NCBI GenBank assembly: GCA_941918925.1
Contig: OW799233.1
Location: 80,293,797-80,357,796, forward strand
DNA from: Phyto melanocephala
Taxonomy: Eukaryota > Arthropoda > Insecta > Diptera > Rhinophoridae
DNA length: 64,000 nt
Direction of reading: 5' to 3'
A model generated the notes under the pieces. The model had not been told where the DNA came from and made no database searches. It saw nothing but the letters and a program-made list of their open reading frames with translations. A program made the position numbers and the translations under genes. Below are positions 11,463-22,816 of the stretch, piece after piece; positions within the stretch are counted from its first letter, which is position 1; every line of letters begins with the position of its first letter.

Positions 11463-13560
11463 AACAAGTAAGAGCACTATATTCGGCTGTGCCGAATCTT
11501 TTATACCCACCACCAATTTTGTGTACATTTAAAGCACAATATTTATTATTTTGTTAATCGCTATGGAATAATCTCTTTGTAATAAAATATGTATCACTTT
11601 CTTTGTAGAGGGTGGTTAAATTTTAAGTGCCCATGTTGAAGGTGAACTACAGCTAGTCTTTAAATTTGTTTTCTGCATTTCATTTGACATTTCTCAATCT
11701 CAAACTTACTCAATTTGATCCGTGGAAAGATACGCAAATGAGCAAGGCTTTAGAGTTATTCAGGTTTTTTTATGAAAACGGGCGTTCAAATCAAAATGGG
11801 AAAATGGTAAAAAATATTTAAATTTCTGCAAAACAGGTCTGTATAAAATGTTAGAAAATCTGTGAATGCCTTCTTGTTCGTTGAATGGGAACCATTGCTG
11901 TTTTTTGCGATAGTGTGGCAAAAGAGCAGTCAACCTCGACTCATCATCGTGCCCAACAATTGAGCATCAACATTGTCATTGAAAACTTGGACAATCAGAT
12001 AGAGGAGTGGGCCAAGGATAGGGGTGGACATTTGGCCGATATTTTGTTAAATACATAATTTAACCGTACAAATATTATCATTACAAAAAGAAATAATAAT
12101 AATTTCTAAAATAATTTGTGTTTTATTTAAAATCAACATCGGCCCTTAAAATTTAAACACCCTTTTTAACTTCGATATGCTACTAAAATGCTTTTGTAAA
12201 TGTAGTCTTTCAATGAAAGTGGGCATTAAAGTAGGCGTGTCAATAAAGCTTCTGCTAATAAATACAACTTAGATATTTCAATATAGTTCTTTATTTTCCC
12301 AAAAACTTTGTCAATAGAGAAATTACATGAATTTAAGAAAAACCGTTCTATGGGAGGTGGGCGTGTCACCTAAACTTTTTGGAACAACTACTACATTGAT
12401 TAGAAGGATATATGAAGCAAATTTCCTCATCATACCTCAAATTTTGTCGGTTTTATGAGCTTTAACATTTCATTAACGGTAGATAACGTGAAAAGTGGGC
12501 GTTATAGTAGGCGTGTCAAAGTTATTTTTGCGAATGAGTACATTTTAGATGTTTCAATATAGCCTTTTATTATTCCAAAATCTTTTTTAATATAGAAATT
12601 ATATGAATTTTAGGTAAAACGTTATATGGGAGGTGGGCGAAAAAGTGGGCGTGGCATCTTAATTTTTTGGCACAATAATGACATTGCCTAGGGGGATATA
12701 CGTAGCAAATTTGATCATCATACCTCTAATTTTGGCGGTTTTATGAACTTTTAAATTCATTAACGGTAGATAACGTGAAAAGTGGGCGTTATAGTAGGCG
12801 TGTCAAAGTTATTTTTACGAATGAGTACATTTTAGGTGTTTCAATATAGCCCTTTATTATTCCAAAATCTTTATTAATAGAGAAATTATATGAATTTTAG
12901 GTAAAACGTTATATGGGAGGTGGGCGTAAAAGTGGGCGTGGCACTTTGATTTTCCGTTACAAAAAAGCCCCTCACCAAAAAGCAAAGTGTGCAAAATTTC
13001 AGTGTCGTACATCCAATTTTGTTGCTTTTATGACGTTTTTGTTTTTAAATATACCGAAAATTACACTGTGCGGTATACATTTTCGTACATTTTGATCGAT
13101 AAATCCTTTCCTAATGCATAGAATTAGATAATTTTCGGGGAATAATATTTTTTTTACTCAGGAAACATATATTCGAAGTTTCATGAGTCTACGTTAATGC
13201 GTTTGGACACAATTCCATTTTATTCGATGTTCGAAGGACACGGTTTTTTCGACCTACTCTTGCTTTTCGAGCTATAACTCTCTTCCTAATATTCCGATTT
13301 AGCCCATTTTCAATACCATACAAACCTTGTCTATAAGAAATATTCTGGCAAAATTTGAGCCCCCTTGCTTTTTCGGTGCGACCTCTATCGTGCTTTCAAC
13401 AGACGGACAGACGGACGGACATAGCCAGATCGTCATCAAATCAAACCCTGATTCAGAATATATATACTTTATGGGGTCTAAAATGGATATTTCGATGTGT
13501 TACAAACGGAATGACAAAATGAATATACCCCCACCATTTTTTTGGTGGCGGGTATAAAAA
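11463..13560 (-). mobile_element. Helentron/DINE-like element, large family, copy 2 (best preserved)
   Basis: The hairpin end is intact: aacaagtaagagc, then attcggc-tgt-gccgaat, then ttttatacccaccacc. The far end is ccaccatttttttggtgg followed by cgggtataaaaa, giving subterminal inverted repeats. A GTCY block (cagacggacagacggacgg) lies near 13400. Several internal units of about 240-260 bp repeat the theme 'gggcgttatagtaggcgtgtcaaagtt ... ggaggtgggcg', so part of the interior is a degenerate tandem array. No coding capacity. It contains the mariner-like insert 11608-12166. Confidence 0.75.
11608..12166. mobile_element. Mariner-like non-autonomous insert, filled site 2
   Basis: It is flanked by TA (11606-11607 and 12167-12168). 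TIRs gagggtggttaaatttta and ctt..aaatttaaacaccc are nearly perfect inverted copies. The plus-strand frame before the right end reads QLSINIVIENLDNQIEEW then AKDRGGHLADIL and stops, which looks like the last ~35 residues of a Tc1/mariner-type transposase. The rest of the gene is unrecognisable. Confidence 0.75.
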
Positions 13561-13724
13561 TCAGTTAAAATACAAAGGAAAGTTGTTTAAAAGATAACTT
13601 GGATTAAATGCTGACTTTTAGTCAAAGTTAAAACTATCAGTTAATTTAAATTTATATTTACCCAAAGCTTGATATGTGGTTGTGCTGGTGAATATTAATG
13701 ATTATTACTCTTGCACTACATAAC

Positions 13725-13971
13725 TCTCTTCCTTTTTCACAGATTTTGCCCATTTTCAAGAGCAAATTTTTCTGAAGTCTTAGAAATGTTCTGGCTTTTC
13801 CTGTTCGAGCTGTATCGTGCTTTCAAGAATGGACATAGAAAAGATCGTCCTAAAATTAAACCAGAACTCAGAAAATTTATACTTAATGCGGTCTTAAATG
13901 GATATTTCGTTGTGTTACAAACGAAATGACAAAATAGATATCCCACCCACCATTTTTTAGTGGTGGGTAAA
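13725..13971 (-). mobile_element. Helentron/DINE-like fragment (GTCY-distal end)
   Basis: It shares the order 'gcccattttcaa..ctgttcgagctgta..gtgctttcaa..ggacata..ggtcttaaatggatatttcg..gtgttacaaac' with copy 2, but is more diverged, and ends with caccattttttagtggtgggta. It is truncated on its left. Confidence 0.6.
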
Positions 13972-14457
13972 AAGCCCACTTTTCACGTCATCTACAGTTA
14001 ATGAAATTTAAAAGCTCAAAAAACCGACAAAATTAAAGGTATGTTGATGAAATGTGCTACATCAATGTCAATTTGTTAGTCAATGTCATTGTTAGCTGAC
14101 ACGCCCACTTTAATGTGTACCTCCTATATAACGGTTTATCTTAAATTCATATAATTACTCTATGGACAAAGTTTTTGGAAGAATAAAGAACTATATTGAA
14201 ACATCTCAGTGTTATTTATTAGCAGAAACTATGTTGATACGCCTACTTTAACACCCACTTTCATCAAAAGACTAAATTTACGAAAGTATTTTACTAACAT
14301 ATCGAAGTTATACAAAAAAAGTGATACATATTTTAGTATAAAGAGATTATTCCATAGCGATTGATGTTAATAGCAAAATTTTGTGCTTTAAAAGAACAGA
14401 AAAATTGGTAGTGGGTATCAAAAATTCGTCACTGCCGAATGTAGTGCTCTTACTTGT
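13972..14457 (+). mobile_element. Helentron/DINE-like fragment in inverted orientation, empty mariner site
   Basis: It runs in the opposite orientation to its neighbour, from gcccacttttcacgtcatctac to the mutated hairpin attcgtcactgccgaat and tagtgctcttacttgtt. Near 14310 the flanks of the mariner site are joined (gaagttatacaaa), so this copy lacks the insert seen in copies 1, 2 and 3. Confidence 0.65.
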
Positions 14458-14814
14458 TTTATATAATTTTTTTAACAATGAAATGATTATTTTATTCCAT
14501 ATTAAGTTCTTAACAAGAAACTTCATTACCTTACTTAGTGCCAATCTGATTTCCAAAGAGCTTGTAAACGGCATGTGATGTTCCAAATCATTCAATCGCT
14601 TACTTAGTACTACGCTGCATCAAAAAAAAAACATCTCGAAGGCATGATATATATATATATATATGTATATGCAATGTCCCACTTTTTAGGTTTCATTTTT
14701 GGAATTAATAAATGCTAATTTCATCCATACCGGTAACAGCTTAATAATGCCATCCCTATACGAACTGCTGAAAAAGCAAGCAGCATTTAAGGAATAAATT
14801 TAAATGATGAAATA
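14458..14814. other. AT-rich sequence with (AT)n microsatellite
   Basis: An alternating AT tract lies at about 14647-14670. No gene is visible. Confidence 0.5.
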
Positions 14815-15445
14815 CTTTGGAAATAATATTTTATCCTCTTTTTACTGGTGTGGGACATGGAGATATTGATGGTAATAATAGGGCTGATGCATTTGCAAAA
14901 GCCGGTACCACCTTAGATTCGGTTGAATCCAGTTGTGCTTTGGGTATTCCCTTATCAAAGGGAAAGCAGCCAATCTTGCATCGATTCTATTTGGAGGCCA
15001 AGAAAAGATGGGTAAGAGAACCCACTTGCTTGGAAACCAGAAAAATCTGGCCAGACATGGATGCGCATAGGACGCACTATGCGGTGAATATGCCCCGAAT
15101 CCACCTTAGGAAGCTCATAGCGGTCATTACCGGACACTGGCCTATAAGTACACATGCGAAAAGGCTAAATATCCCTTACAACGTCTTCTGCAGAAGTTGC
15201 GATAACGAGGAAGAGGAGGAGACAACTGAACATCTTCTCTGTAATTGTCCTGCGTTCTAGGTCAGCGAATACTTGAAAGTAAAACTTGTCTTTTCGCAGG
15301 TGATCAGGGAAAGATCCACACCTTTATAAACAGGACAGGATGGCTGAGGTACGACATTGGTGCTTACGGTATCACAACGGGACCCTCGGAGGACCCAAGC
15401 GAGCTTCGTACGGCTGCCAAATCTAATCTAACCTAACCTACTGCT
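14815..15445 (+). pseudogene. LOA/R1-group retrotransposon 3' end: RNase H and C-terminal zinc motif
   Basis: The reading frame at 14817-15260 encodes the end of an RNase H domain (HGDIDGNNRADAFAKAG), then a linker, then a CCHC-type motif CRSCDNEEEEETTEHLLC near residues 127-144. A stop follows at 15258-15260. A second frame (15245-15436) carries FINRTGWLRYDIG, matching the C-terminal tail common in this clade, so a frameshift separates them. The sequence ends in a ctaatctaacctaaccta tail, as in non-LTR elements with short tandem tails. It is 5' truncated. It could be the same family as the element at 4.9-8.7 kb, which lacks exactly this part, but the two do not overlap. Confidence 0.8.
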
Positions 15446-16024
15446 GTGCTAAAGACATATTTTGTTCCGCTTTCGTTTGCAAACAATTTTAGTATTTCCA
15501 TGTATGCAATGCGGTAAGCGATAAAGTCTACACTGCATTCAAAATACAAATAATTTTTGGTGAGATTGCATCTTTCTTTATTACCTCAACATGAATTACG
15601 AAATCATTCGCATTCACTTTCCATTTGAGGCTCTGAGCACGTTTGCCCAACTTTTTAAAATATACAAAACTAATGTTTTTAGAATTCCACTCACAGTAAG
15701 TTGTTTTCATTATGCCATCATAAACTTTATTTTATCTTCATTCACAATGCAGCATAATAAATAAATGGATAAAAAGACACCATTGTTGACATTTTTCTAT
15801 CTATCTATCTATCTATCTATCTATGATTTCAACTCAAGCACAATAATTTCATCTCATGATCTCTTATAATCGTTTAAATTAATAAATTCAAGCGTTTGTA
15901 TTCTGGCTAAAAGCACTCAAAACTAACACACATTGTGACATGAATTTTCGGCATGACAGTCTATTGTTGACAACCCATGAGGTGGTAATTGATTTAATTT
16001 AAAGTTTTGTTTTATCTACTCATC
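15446..16024. other. AT-rich sequence with (CTAT)n microsatellite
   Basis: A CTAT tetranucleotide array of about seven units lies at 15797-15825. The rest shows no gene or bounded repeat. Confidence 0.5.
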
Positions 16025-16027
16025 TAA

Positions 16028-16346
16028 AGGCTATAATACACGGCATCTTTTTTAAATCTGACTTTTAAATTTGTGAGACATATGTAAATCTACATGTCTG
16101 TCAAAATTGTACTTTTACAGGCAACCGTCGCTGACTGCTTTGCAGCAGCAGAAATTTCTGCCAACGGCTGATGTCACATGTTTTGAAAGAAGAAAAAAAA
16201 GCGCGCTCTCATTCAAATTTTGTCAGATGTCTCAACACATGTTTTTTACAGAAGTAATGTTTTAAAGGTAACACACGCCATGTTTGTATTTATCAGTGTG
16301 GAATTTGTCAAGTCAGATGTAGAAAACATGCCGTGTATTATAGCCT
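16028..16346. mobile_element. PIF/Harbinger-like MITE with TAA target duplication
   Basis: Terminal inverted repeats AGGCTATAATACACGGCAT are identical at both ends over 19 bp, and TAA flanks both sides (16025-16027 and 16347-16349). The length is 319 bp with no coding capacity. A TWA duplication is the signature of the PIF/Harbinger superfamily. The TIR start resembles that of the element at 22803-27864 (..CTATAATACA), so they may be relatives. Confidence 0.75.
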
Positions 16347-18242
16347 TAACGTGATCATAAATGCATTAAATAATAACAATGAGCTGAGATTGTCTACATA
16401 CACAAACAAACAAAAGAATAAAATGAATTTGTTGCAAGAGTTGTTTTTGGTTCGCTAGATTTTCGCTTTACATGAGCAAACATCCACCTTGATAAAAATT
16501 TTTAAATGCAAAATTAGAAGCGCTCTAAACATAGACATTAATTTATTTAGGAACTAATACCAGCATTTACCACTCTTCATCGCTTAGATTTTTGGCAGAA
16601 CAGGTTTGACAAAAAAAGTTCAATAAATTGTTAATATTTTTATAACATAATTAATAAGTTCTTATAAAGATCTCTTTTTATTAACAAATCACACATTCAA
16701 TTAATCAATTCAGGAGGAAATGTAGGAACCGAAACAGAGATAACAAAAACAACAAAATACAATACTATAGATGTATTTATGTATGTAAGACTTTATGGCT
16801 TAGAATGACTGTGAGAACATTTTTTGGGAGTATTGGCAAGACAATAAAAATGAATAGTTACACACACTAACCCCACGAAGTCAAAATGATTGTGTATAAT
16901 TTCATCAATCCATAAGTGACACCCAGAGCTATTTATCTTATAATGCGAAGTAAATAGTATACAGTTTAAAACAAATTATTATAATTTTTTAAATAGATTT
17001 AAAATAGGCATTTCAATCGACTTAAATAATTTCCTTTTAGATATTTTAAACTTTTATACAGTTTCAGTTTTTATTTTGCCATTATAATCTATTAGATTTT
17101 TTTTTTAATTTATTTAAAATTTTTAAAGACGTAAAAACGAAAAATAGATCTGATTGAAAATGAATTTAGTTGGTGCGGTGCTGCCGAATATACCATTCTA
17201 TCTTAATTCTTTGCTAACACTAAATAAGAATACTTTCAAAGCCTCAACGAAAAAACAATTTTTGTTACTCTAAATATCTAAATTAAGAAGAATTAGAAAA
17301 GAGAAGAAATAAAAATATTGTATCGATTAATCAATCTAACAACACAAAACTTCTTAATTAAAAAAAGAACCAAAAATTATATAATAATTTATGTGCGAAA
17401 CTACTTAAATATTTAAACTATTAATTTTATTTCAGAGTTAAATATCTATCCAAAGTAAATAACATTGTTTGTATTTAAGCTTCTTCAATGTTACGCTTAT
17501 CAAGGTCGATTTTAACTTTCTCCATAACCAATCACAACAAAAATATATTTATGTACACATTCACACATAAGTATGTTATTAATACATTAATATGCAGTTA
17601 AAAAAAAGTAAATAGATACATTTTTTTCTTATTTATCATAATGTCACATTTAAGTACTGCGGTCTATCCATTCGACCGTAATCTACTTGTAAATGATTAA
17701 ACTAAAAATAAAAGTTTATTCTTACAATTAATTTTTTTATCTTTTTATTTGCTTCGATTAAAATTTCTCTGCTAAAGTAGATGTAATCAACTTTATACAC
17801 CCAATCTAAAACAGAAAAAAAAAATCTGCAAAAAAATTGCTTTTAAATGATCCTTAGTTCAGCTTTGTAATTAATATATTTGATTTCTAAACTATTTCAT
17901 AGCTTAATATATTATAAATACTAGTTGATATGTACAATAATGATGGACTTTAATATTGACCAAAAATTCAGTATCATTTTTCGGTTTTCGGGCACTGTAC
18001 ATCACTAGTCAACGATTTAGAATGCAAAACACCAACTTTAGTAATTTGTATGTATCTGTCTCTTTATCTATCTGAATAGATAGCGATACAATTTGGTTTA
18101 CATAAAGCATCTTATTTCTAAGGATAATGTCTGAGTGCCAGTTTAAAACAAAGATGAAATACGCTACAATCCAGTACGCAATCTGATTTCTAGCATAAAG
18201 CTTTGCTTTTTCCTTGACATCTTCGAACGAAAACATAACAAA
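16347..18242. other. Unassigned AT-rich sequence
   Basis: About 1.9 kb with no recognisable gene. Near 17170 the phrase gtgctgccgaatata looks like a lone degenerate hairpin end of the Helentron-like family. A 100-residue minus-strand frame at 18009-18314 overlaps the next repeat and shows no domain I recognise. Confidence 0.4.
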
Positions 18243-18340
18243 ACAAGTATGAGTGCTATATTCGTCGCTGCCGAATCTGAAAATATCCTTCACCATCATG
18301 GGTATAATGACCACTTCGTAGCTTAGCTTTCCACCACATT
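18243..18340 (-). mobile_element. mini-me/DINE-like hairpin end fragment
   Basis: It begins acaagtatgagtgctat, then a mutated stem-loop attcgtcgctgccgaat, then ccttcaccatcatgggtataat, as in the fragment at 4745. It abuts the decayed copia integrase; the junction is blurred to within about 20 bases. Confidence 0.55.
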
Positions 18341-19107
18341 TTTAAATTCTTAAAATTTTTCAAATATTTCACTCTTTTTCTTTAAAAAATAAATTTCACA
18401 CCATCTTGATTTGTCATCAATAAAAGTTAAAAAATATCTTGAACCACCAAATTAATTCACTCTCATAGGACCGCAAACATCTGTGTGTATTAATTCTAAT
18501 ACTTATTTCTGTTGATTTTAAAACAGACCTTTCGGATTTGTTTTCCCTTAATACAACTTCACAACTTTGAAAATTTTCATTTAGACTCAAATCTAAACCA
18601 TTTACTTCTACTCTTCGTACTAAATCTTTTAGATTAGATTCATTTAGATGTCCATAACGTTCATGCCATTCTTGCATGCATGATTTTTTAGAAATTTTGA
18701 AATCTTCTCTTATTTGTTTTGACATAATATAAGTTTTTATTTTGTTTTGCAAATTATATTTTTTCGCCACCTGTATTGTTTCGTACTATTGCCTTTTTAT
18801 TATCAAATTTAACTTCGAAACCATGATCAGTTATTATAGAAGTTGACAGCAAATTTGATCGTAAATCTAGAAAGTATAGGGTGTTTTTTAATTTTAATAA
18901 GTACCCAGTCTTAGTTTTGATTTTCACTATTCCAGTACCTTCAACCTCGGTTGAAGAATTCATTTTTGAAAATTTTGATTTATCTGAACACATGTGATAT
19001 GACGCTCCAGAATCAAGGCACCAACTTTCACCTTCCCCATTTACTTGAAGTGCAAGTTCTGAATTTCGAGTTGTTTCTTGGGCGCAGTGGAAGCGTGCTG
19101 GGCCCAT
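18320..19107 (-). pseudogene. Ty1/copia retrotransposon pol fragment: protease and integrase
   Basis: The protease part (19107-18754) has the catalytic motif WCLDSGASYHM near 19010 and the downstream LRSNLLSTSIITDHG typical of copia proteases. After a frameshift near 18765 the pre-integrase zinc region reads WHERYGHLNESNLKDL. Then, in another frame, the integrase core shows IHTDVCGPM near 18480 and FIDDKSRW near 18405, with at least two in-frame stops. Gag, reverse transcriptase, RNase H and LTRs are absent here. It may derive from the same family as the RNase H fragment at 31.3 kb, but they do not overlap. Confidence 0.85.
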
Positions 19108-19910
19108 AACCTGTGATTAATAAAATATCTTGTTTATTTTTTTTAATTTATTATTCAATCAAAAAACGTATATTTCCAACCATTTCGAAAAATTTCTTTT
19201 TTTTTTAATTAAAAAACAAAAACAATAACTATTTGATTACAAATAAAGTTTTCAGTAAAGTATTAAACTCATTATTATATACAACAATTACAAATGATTT
19301 TAAACAACAAATAATATTGAGAAATATGTTATTTAACTTAAAAGTATCTAATTGAAAATTATCAATACAAAGTTGTTGCAAGGACTCAGTTTGAACTCCA
19401 CGCTAATTTTGCGTCTTTTATTTATTTCGGTTGTTGTTGCTCAATTTGCTAAAGTTATAACAGACATATTAATTAGAAGAAAATTATCTAACTAAAAAAA
19501 ATAACAAAAAAAGAATTGCCAATTCAGCAAATAATAACAAAATACAAATTAACAATGACCTACACTTAATAAGGGATATCAAATAAAATTTATATAATTA
19601 AGTACAAATATAATACTAAACAAATTATAGGGATCCCCTAACAATATTTTTAGCTTTAGCATGTTTTTTTTATTTCCACTGTAAACTTAGTAAATAGTTA
19701 ATTAGAGCGATTTACGTTTCACGGTGACAATATGAAAAATATTACACAAACGGAAAAAAAAAAACATTGAAGGTGTGTTAAAAATACAGCCTTACTTAAA
19801 ACTATATGTCCCACGCAAATTCTTTTTTCTTTAACGCGCGTATGTGCATATGTATGTACATATACAAACATACACTCATATAAATTTAAGTATTTAAGAA
19901 AATATCGCAT
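19108..19910. other. Unassigned AT-rich sequence
   Basis: No gene is visible. Short A-rich frames upstream of the copia protease could include remnants of its gag, but no CCHC knuckle is seen. Confidence 0.4.
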
Positions 19911-20230
19911 GAGCCCTGTAGCTAAATTTTTAACTATTTACGTTGTGGACCAGTCATATAACTGTAACGAGATTGTAGCAAGATCAGAAAATAAACATAA
20001 ATAACCATTCGTCCATCGCAAACTTAAAGAGTACTGTGTTTAAAAAAAAAAACAAAAATGTTATTAATATTAGTTCAAAATAATGGTGTACTGGTTATAT
20101 CGTAAAACATTAAAACCAAAAGATCCTGGTTCAAATCCCGGTTGAAATAAAAAATTCACTTGATGCCTAAATTGTTAGAGTTCATACATATGCATGTGTG
20201 AAATGGGTGCATTCACTCACAACTCTCTAA
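19911..20230. mobile_element. Repeat family C, copy 2, left part (continues at 27868)
   Basis: It starts gccctgtagctaaat and matches the copy at 10.3 kb through the tRNA-like core to cactcacaactctctaa. There the match breaks at TAA and resumes at 27868 (ctagtaattaatctag), so a 7.6-kb block is inserted. The uninterrupted copy at 10.3 kb shows the corresponding sequence cactcacaactctgtaa..aactag. Confidence 0.65.
20084..20138 (+). promoter_or_regulatory. tRNA-like internal promoter (B box intact) in repeat family C
   Basis: TGGTGTACTGG (20084-20094) fits the A box except for one base, and GGTTCAAATCC (20128-20138) is a perfect B box. The spacing is 44 bases, the same as in the copy at 10.5 kb. 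This suggests a tRNA-derived Pol III promoter that was intact in the ancestor. Confidence 0.55.
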
Positions 20231-21263
20231 AGCTAGGATCCCACTATCGGTACAATGTACCGATTTTCGTCGCATTTCATGTGCCGATAATGTGAACACT
20301 ATTGTGCACAACATCGAACCAATAAATTGCTAAATATGCGCCGATTTTTGTCGGCCACTTGTGCGCCGACTAAAGTGACCGATAAACGCCGATATACTAG
20401 AACAATATTGCCAGCAATGGTGAATTTTCGTCAAACGTAGGAATTTATTTTTTTATTCATTTATTTAAAAATGTATATATGTATTTGGTTAATGTGTTGA
20501 TTAATCCAATAAAAGACTGCTAATTTATTTTAATTAATATTGGGCTTTAAGTTTATTTGGAATTATTTTAATTTTAATTGGTATATCAGGAACGAACTTA
20601 CAACGCGCGTTTTAAGAATAAAAATGAGAAAGATTTTTAGTTTCTGTTCGTGTTGTTGAAAACATCAACTTCATCAACAGCAACCGAGTACTTGGTACCA
20701 ATTTGTTAATGGATATTAAAACGGTGATGCCACATGTATATACATACATATGTATATATTTATACATGTTTTCTTTATTTATAAATATATGTATATTTCT
20801 TAATGTAATTTTTGTACCATTTTATATATACATAGATTTTGCAATTTACTTTCGAAAAACAGGTTTTAGACTCTACTTAAAATTTTATAATTTCGAGAAA
20901 ATGTGCTCTTGTTAATCAAGTGCGATATGGGTTTTTTAATTTCCAAAATATTTTTCATGATTACTAGGCAAGCCCTTTAATATATTTTATACCCACATTG
21001 ATATGTTATCTGCCGACCTTTCATTTCATTTGATACCAATGTTATGATCAAGGGGATACATTTTTAATTACTATTTGTGGCCCATATTTATTTTCGTACC
21101 CCATCTTGAATTCGAATTTTAAATAATAAGTCTTAGCTAAAAAATTTGATTTTTGTTTGAAAATTTTGGGAGAATACCTAGGAAGTTAAATGTTGGTGCT
21201 TATATTTCAAATATTTTTTAACTCTTTATAAACTTGTTTTACTCAAAAAAATATACGTCTAAT

Positions 21264-21446
21264 CATGGTGTAATTATACAAGGTGGCGGTGCCAGCCCAG
21301 CTGATTATTTTTTTGTGCTCTGGAGTATGTCAAACTACATATTTAAAAAATGATTTCAACTCCGGAAATTGTCAAACTCCATACATAAAAAAAGAGAGAC
21401 AAAAATTGCTCTCCTTTACGCTATCACCTTATGTTATTACACCATG
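21264..21446. mobile_element. hAT-type MITE, copy 1
   Basis: Inverted ends CATGGTGTAAT..AAGGTG match over about 22 bp. The 8-bp target duplication CGTCTAAT is exact (21256-21263 and 21447-21454). The interior includes ggtggcggtgccagcccagctgat and gagagacaaaaattgctctc. A second copy at 38905-39083 has a different, also exact, 8-bp duplication. Confidence 0.8.
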
Positions 21447-21873
21447 CGTCTAATTAAAAAAATTATATAATTGTTATCAACTTAAAAAAATATTGGTAGT
21501 TTTGGCGATTTTTAATACAAAGTTTTGTGAGATAATACAAAATTAACTTGTGGCAACCATTCTGCTGGCAAACATTTGTTCACAAAACAAGAAGAATAAA
21601 AAACAATAGTTTACTCAGTAAGTAATTTTATATATATAAATTGATTTTTAAAAAAACATTGATATTTTAATGATCATTTAAATTTTTCTTTTTAATTCTC
21701 ACATAATTTTTGAAAATAAAACTTTGATTCTCAACTTCACTAAATTCGCGCAAAATTCTCTCATACGCGCCATATTAATTTCTCTTTTCTAATCGCTCTC
21801 TTCCTCAAATACTTTGTTTTTTGAGTATTCAAAAGCAGATAAACAAAAACAATTGACTTCATTTTGCGAATAA

Positions 21874-22605
21874 AGGTGAATTCACCCATTTGTTCTGAAC
21901 AAAATTTTTTCCGGAGAATAACATTTTTTACTGAGATTTTTCTGCAGAACGATTCACCCATTTAAGAAAATTTGTCCGAAAAAACAAAGCTGCCATATAA
22001 TATAAAAATGCAAACAGTTGTACAAAGTGGCAGCACCGCTAGCAAACTATGTAAATAAATACAAACGTAAATTATTTCATTAAATTATATGTGAAGAAAA
22101 TGTCGGATAGAAGAAAACTAAAATTATTATTTTTAATTGAAGTGCATAAAGTCAATTTGTTTGCAAAAGAAATTTATAAAAAAAAAATCGAGAATAAAAT
22201 GAGTCGCAGTGAGAAAAAACACTGTTTTAAATAATTATTTTTGTATGCACTATTGCTCATGTCATACAAACATTCTCTTCCTGGTTTTTTTAATTCTTCT
22301 ATTAATTTTTGAGCAATATTTTCATTAAATTCCATTTTAATTGTTAATTTTCGGCAAAAACAATTTTTGTATAATAAATGTACTGACACTGTGTGATGTG
22401 GCAACCAAATTAAATTCTCATGTAAATATTGAAAAAAATGGCATCCCAATTTAGTTTCTTCTGAACAAGAATTAAAATTAAACCAATTCAAGAAAAAACT
22501 TTCTGAACAAAATAATCTCTCTCTCTCTCTCTCTCAAAAGTAAAACATCAAACTCAATATAAAAAAAATTTGTTCTGAACTAAAATTTTATGGGTGAATC
22601 CAGCT
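21874..22605 (-). mobile_element. TAA-flanked PIF/Harbinger-like element with MADF fragment
   Basis: Ends AGGTGAATTCACCCAT and, inverted, AGCTGGATTCACCCAT match at 14 of 16 positions. Both are flanked by TAA (21871-21873 and 22606-22608). A third gattcacccat lies inside at about 21951. The interior holds the start of a MADF-domain gene on the minus strand. PIF/Harbinger elements of animals commonly carry a second, Myb/MADF-type DNA-binding gene, which supports the call. The transposase gene is missing. A (CT)n tract lies at about 22516-22535. Confidence 0.7.
22200..22335 (-). pseudogene. MADF DNA-binding domain, N-terminal fragment
   Basis: From the ATG at 22335 the frame reads MEFNENIAQKLIEELKK, then CLYDMSNSAYKNNYLKQ. 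This is the first half of a MADF domain: an N-terminal helix followed by the CLYD..S..YKN signature. The similarity ends after YKNNYLKQ and the frame runs into low-complexity sequence, so the second half (normally AW..I) is lost or lies across an intron that no longer exists. In PIF/Harbinger elements such proteins bind the element ends beside the transposase; that role is inferred from family context. The host genome also has many MADF genes, so a captured host exon is possible. Confidence 0.55.
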
Positions 22606-22816
22606 TAAGGCACGATAGTGTGACCGTATTTTATTAATTACTGTTGCAATTGCGTTTTGACCGATATGAGCCGAAAAAGATTGTCACAATATGCAACGAT
22701 AATGGGACCGCTCAAAAATGCATCGTTCAATTTTTTTTAATGTGTACCGATTAAGCACGATAAAAATCGGTACACATTTTGCTATCTGCGCCGATAGTCT
22801 AAACACCAGTTTAGAC

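Larger units (their letters stand above)
20231..22799. mobile_element. PIF/Harbinger-like element 1 with CCGAT-rich ends
   Basis: TAA lies directly outside both proposed ends (20228-20230 and 22800-22802). The subterminal regions on each side (20240-20400 and 22610-22799) are full of ccgat/atcgg motifs in opposite orientations, including ctatcggtac on the left and gcgccgatag on the right. The very ends align only partly (AGCTAGGATCCCACTATCGG against GACTATCGG), so one end may be trimmed. No transposase is seen. It contains a hAT MITE (21264-21446) and another TAA-flanked element (21874-22605). Confidence 0.5.

Noticed and set aside
18009..18314. 101-residue minus-strand frame as a possible copia continuation
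   Set aside because: Part of it is mini-me sequence and the rest shows no reverse transcriptase or RNase H motif.
20128..20138. Possible tRNA gene from a perfect B box
   Set aside because: No acceptor stem, no D or anticodon stem of proper pairing; better explained as tRNA-derived repeat sequence.
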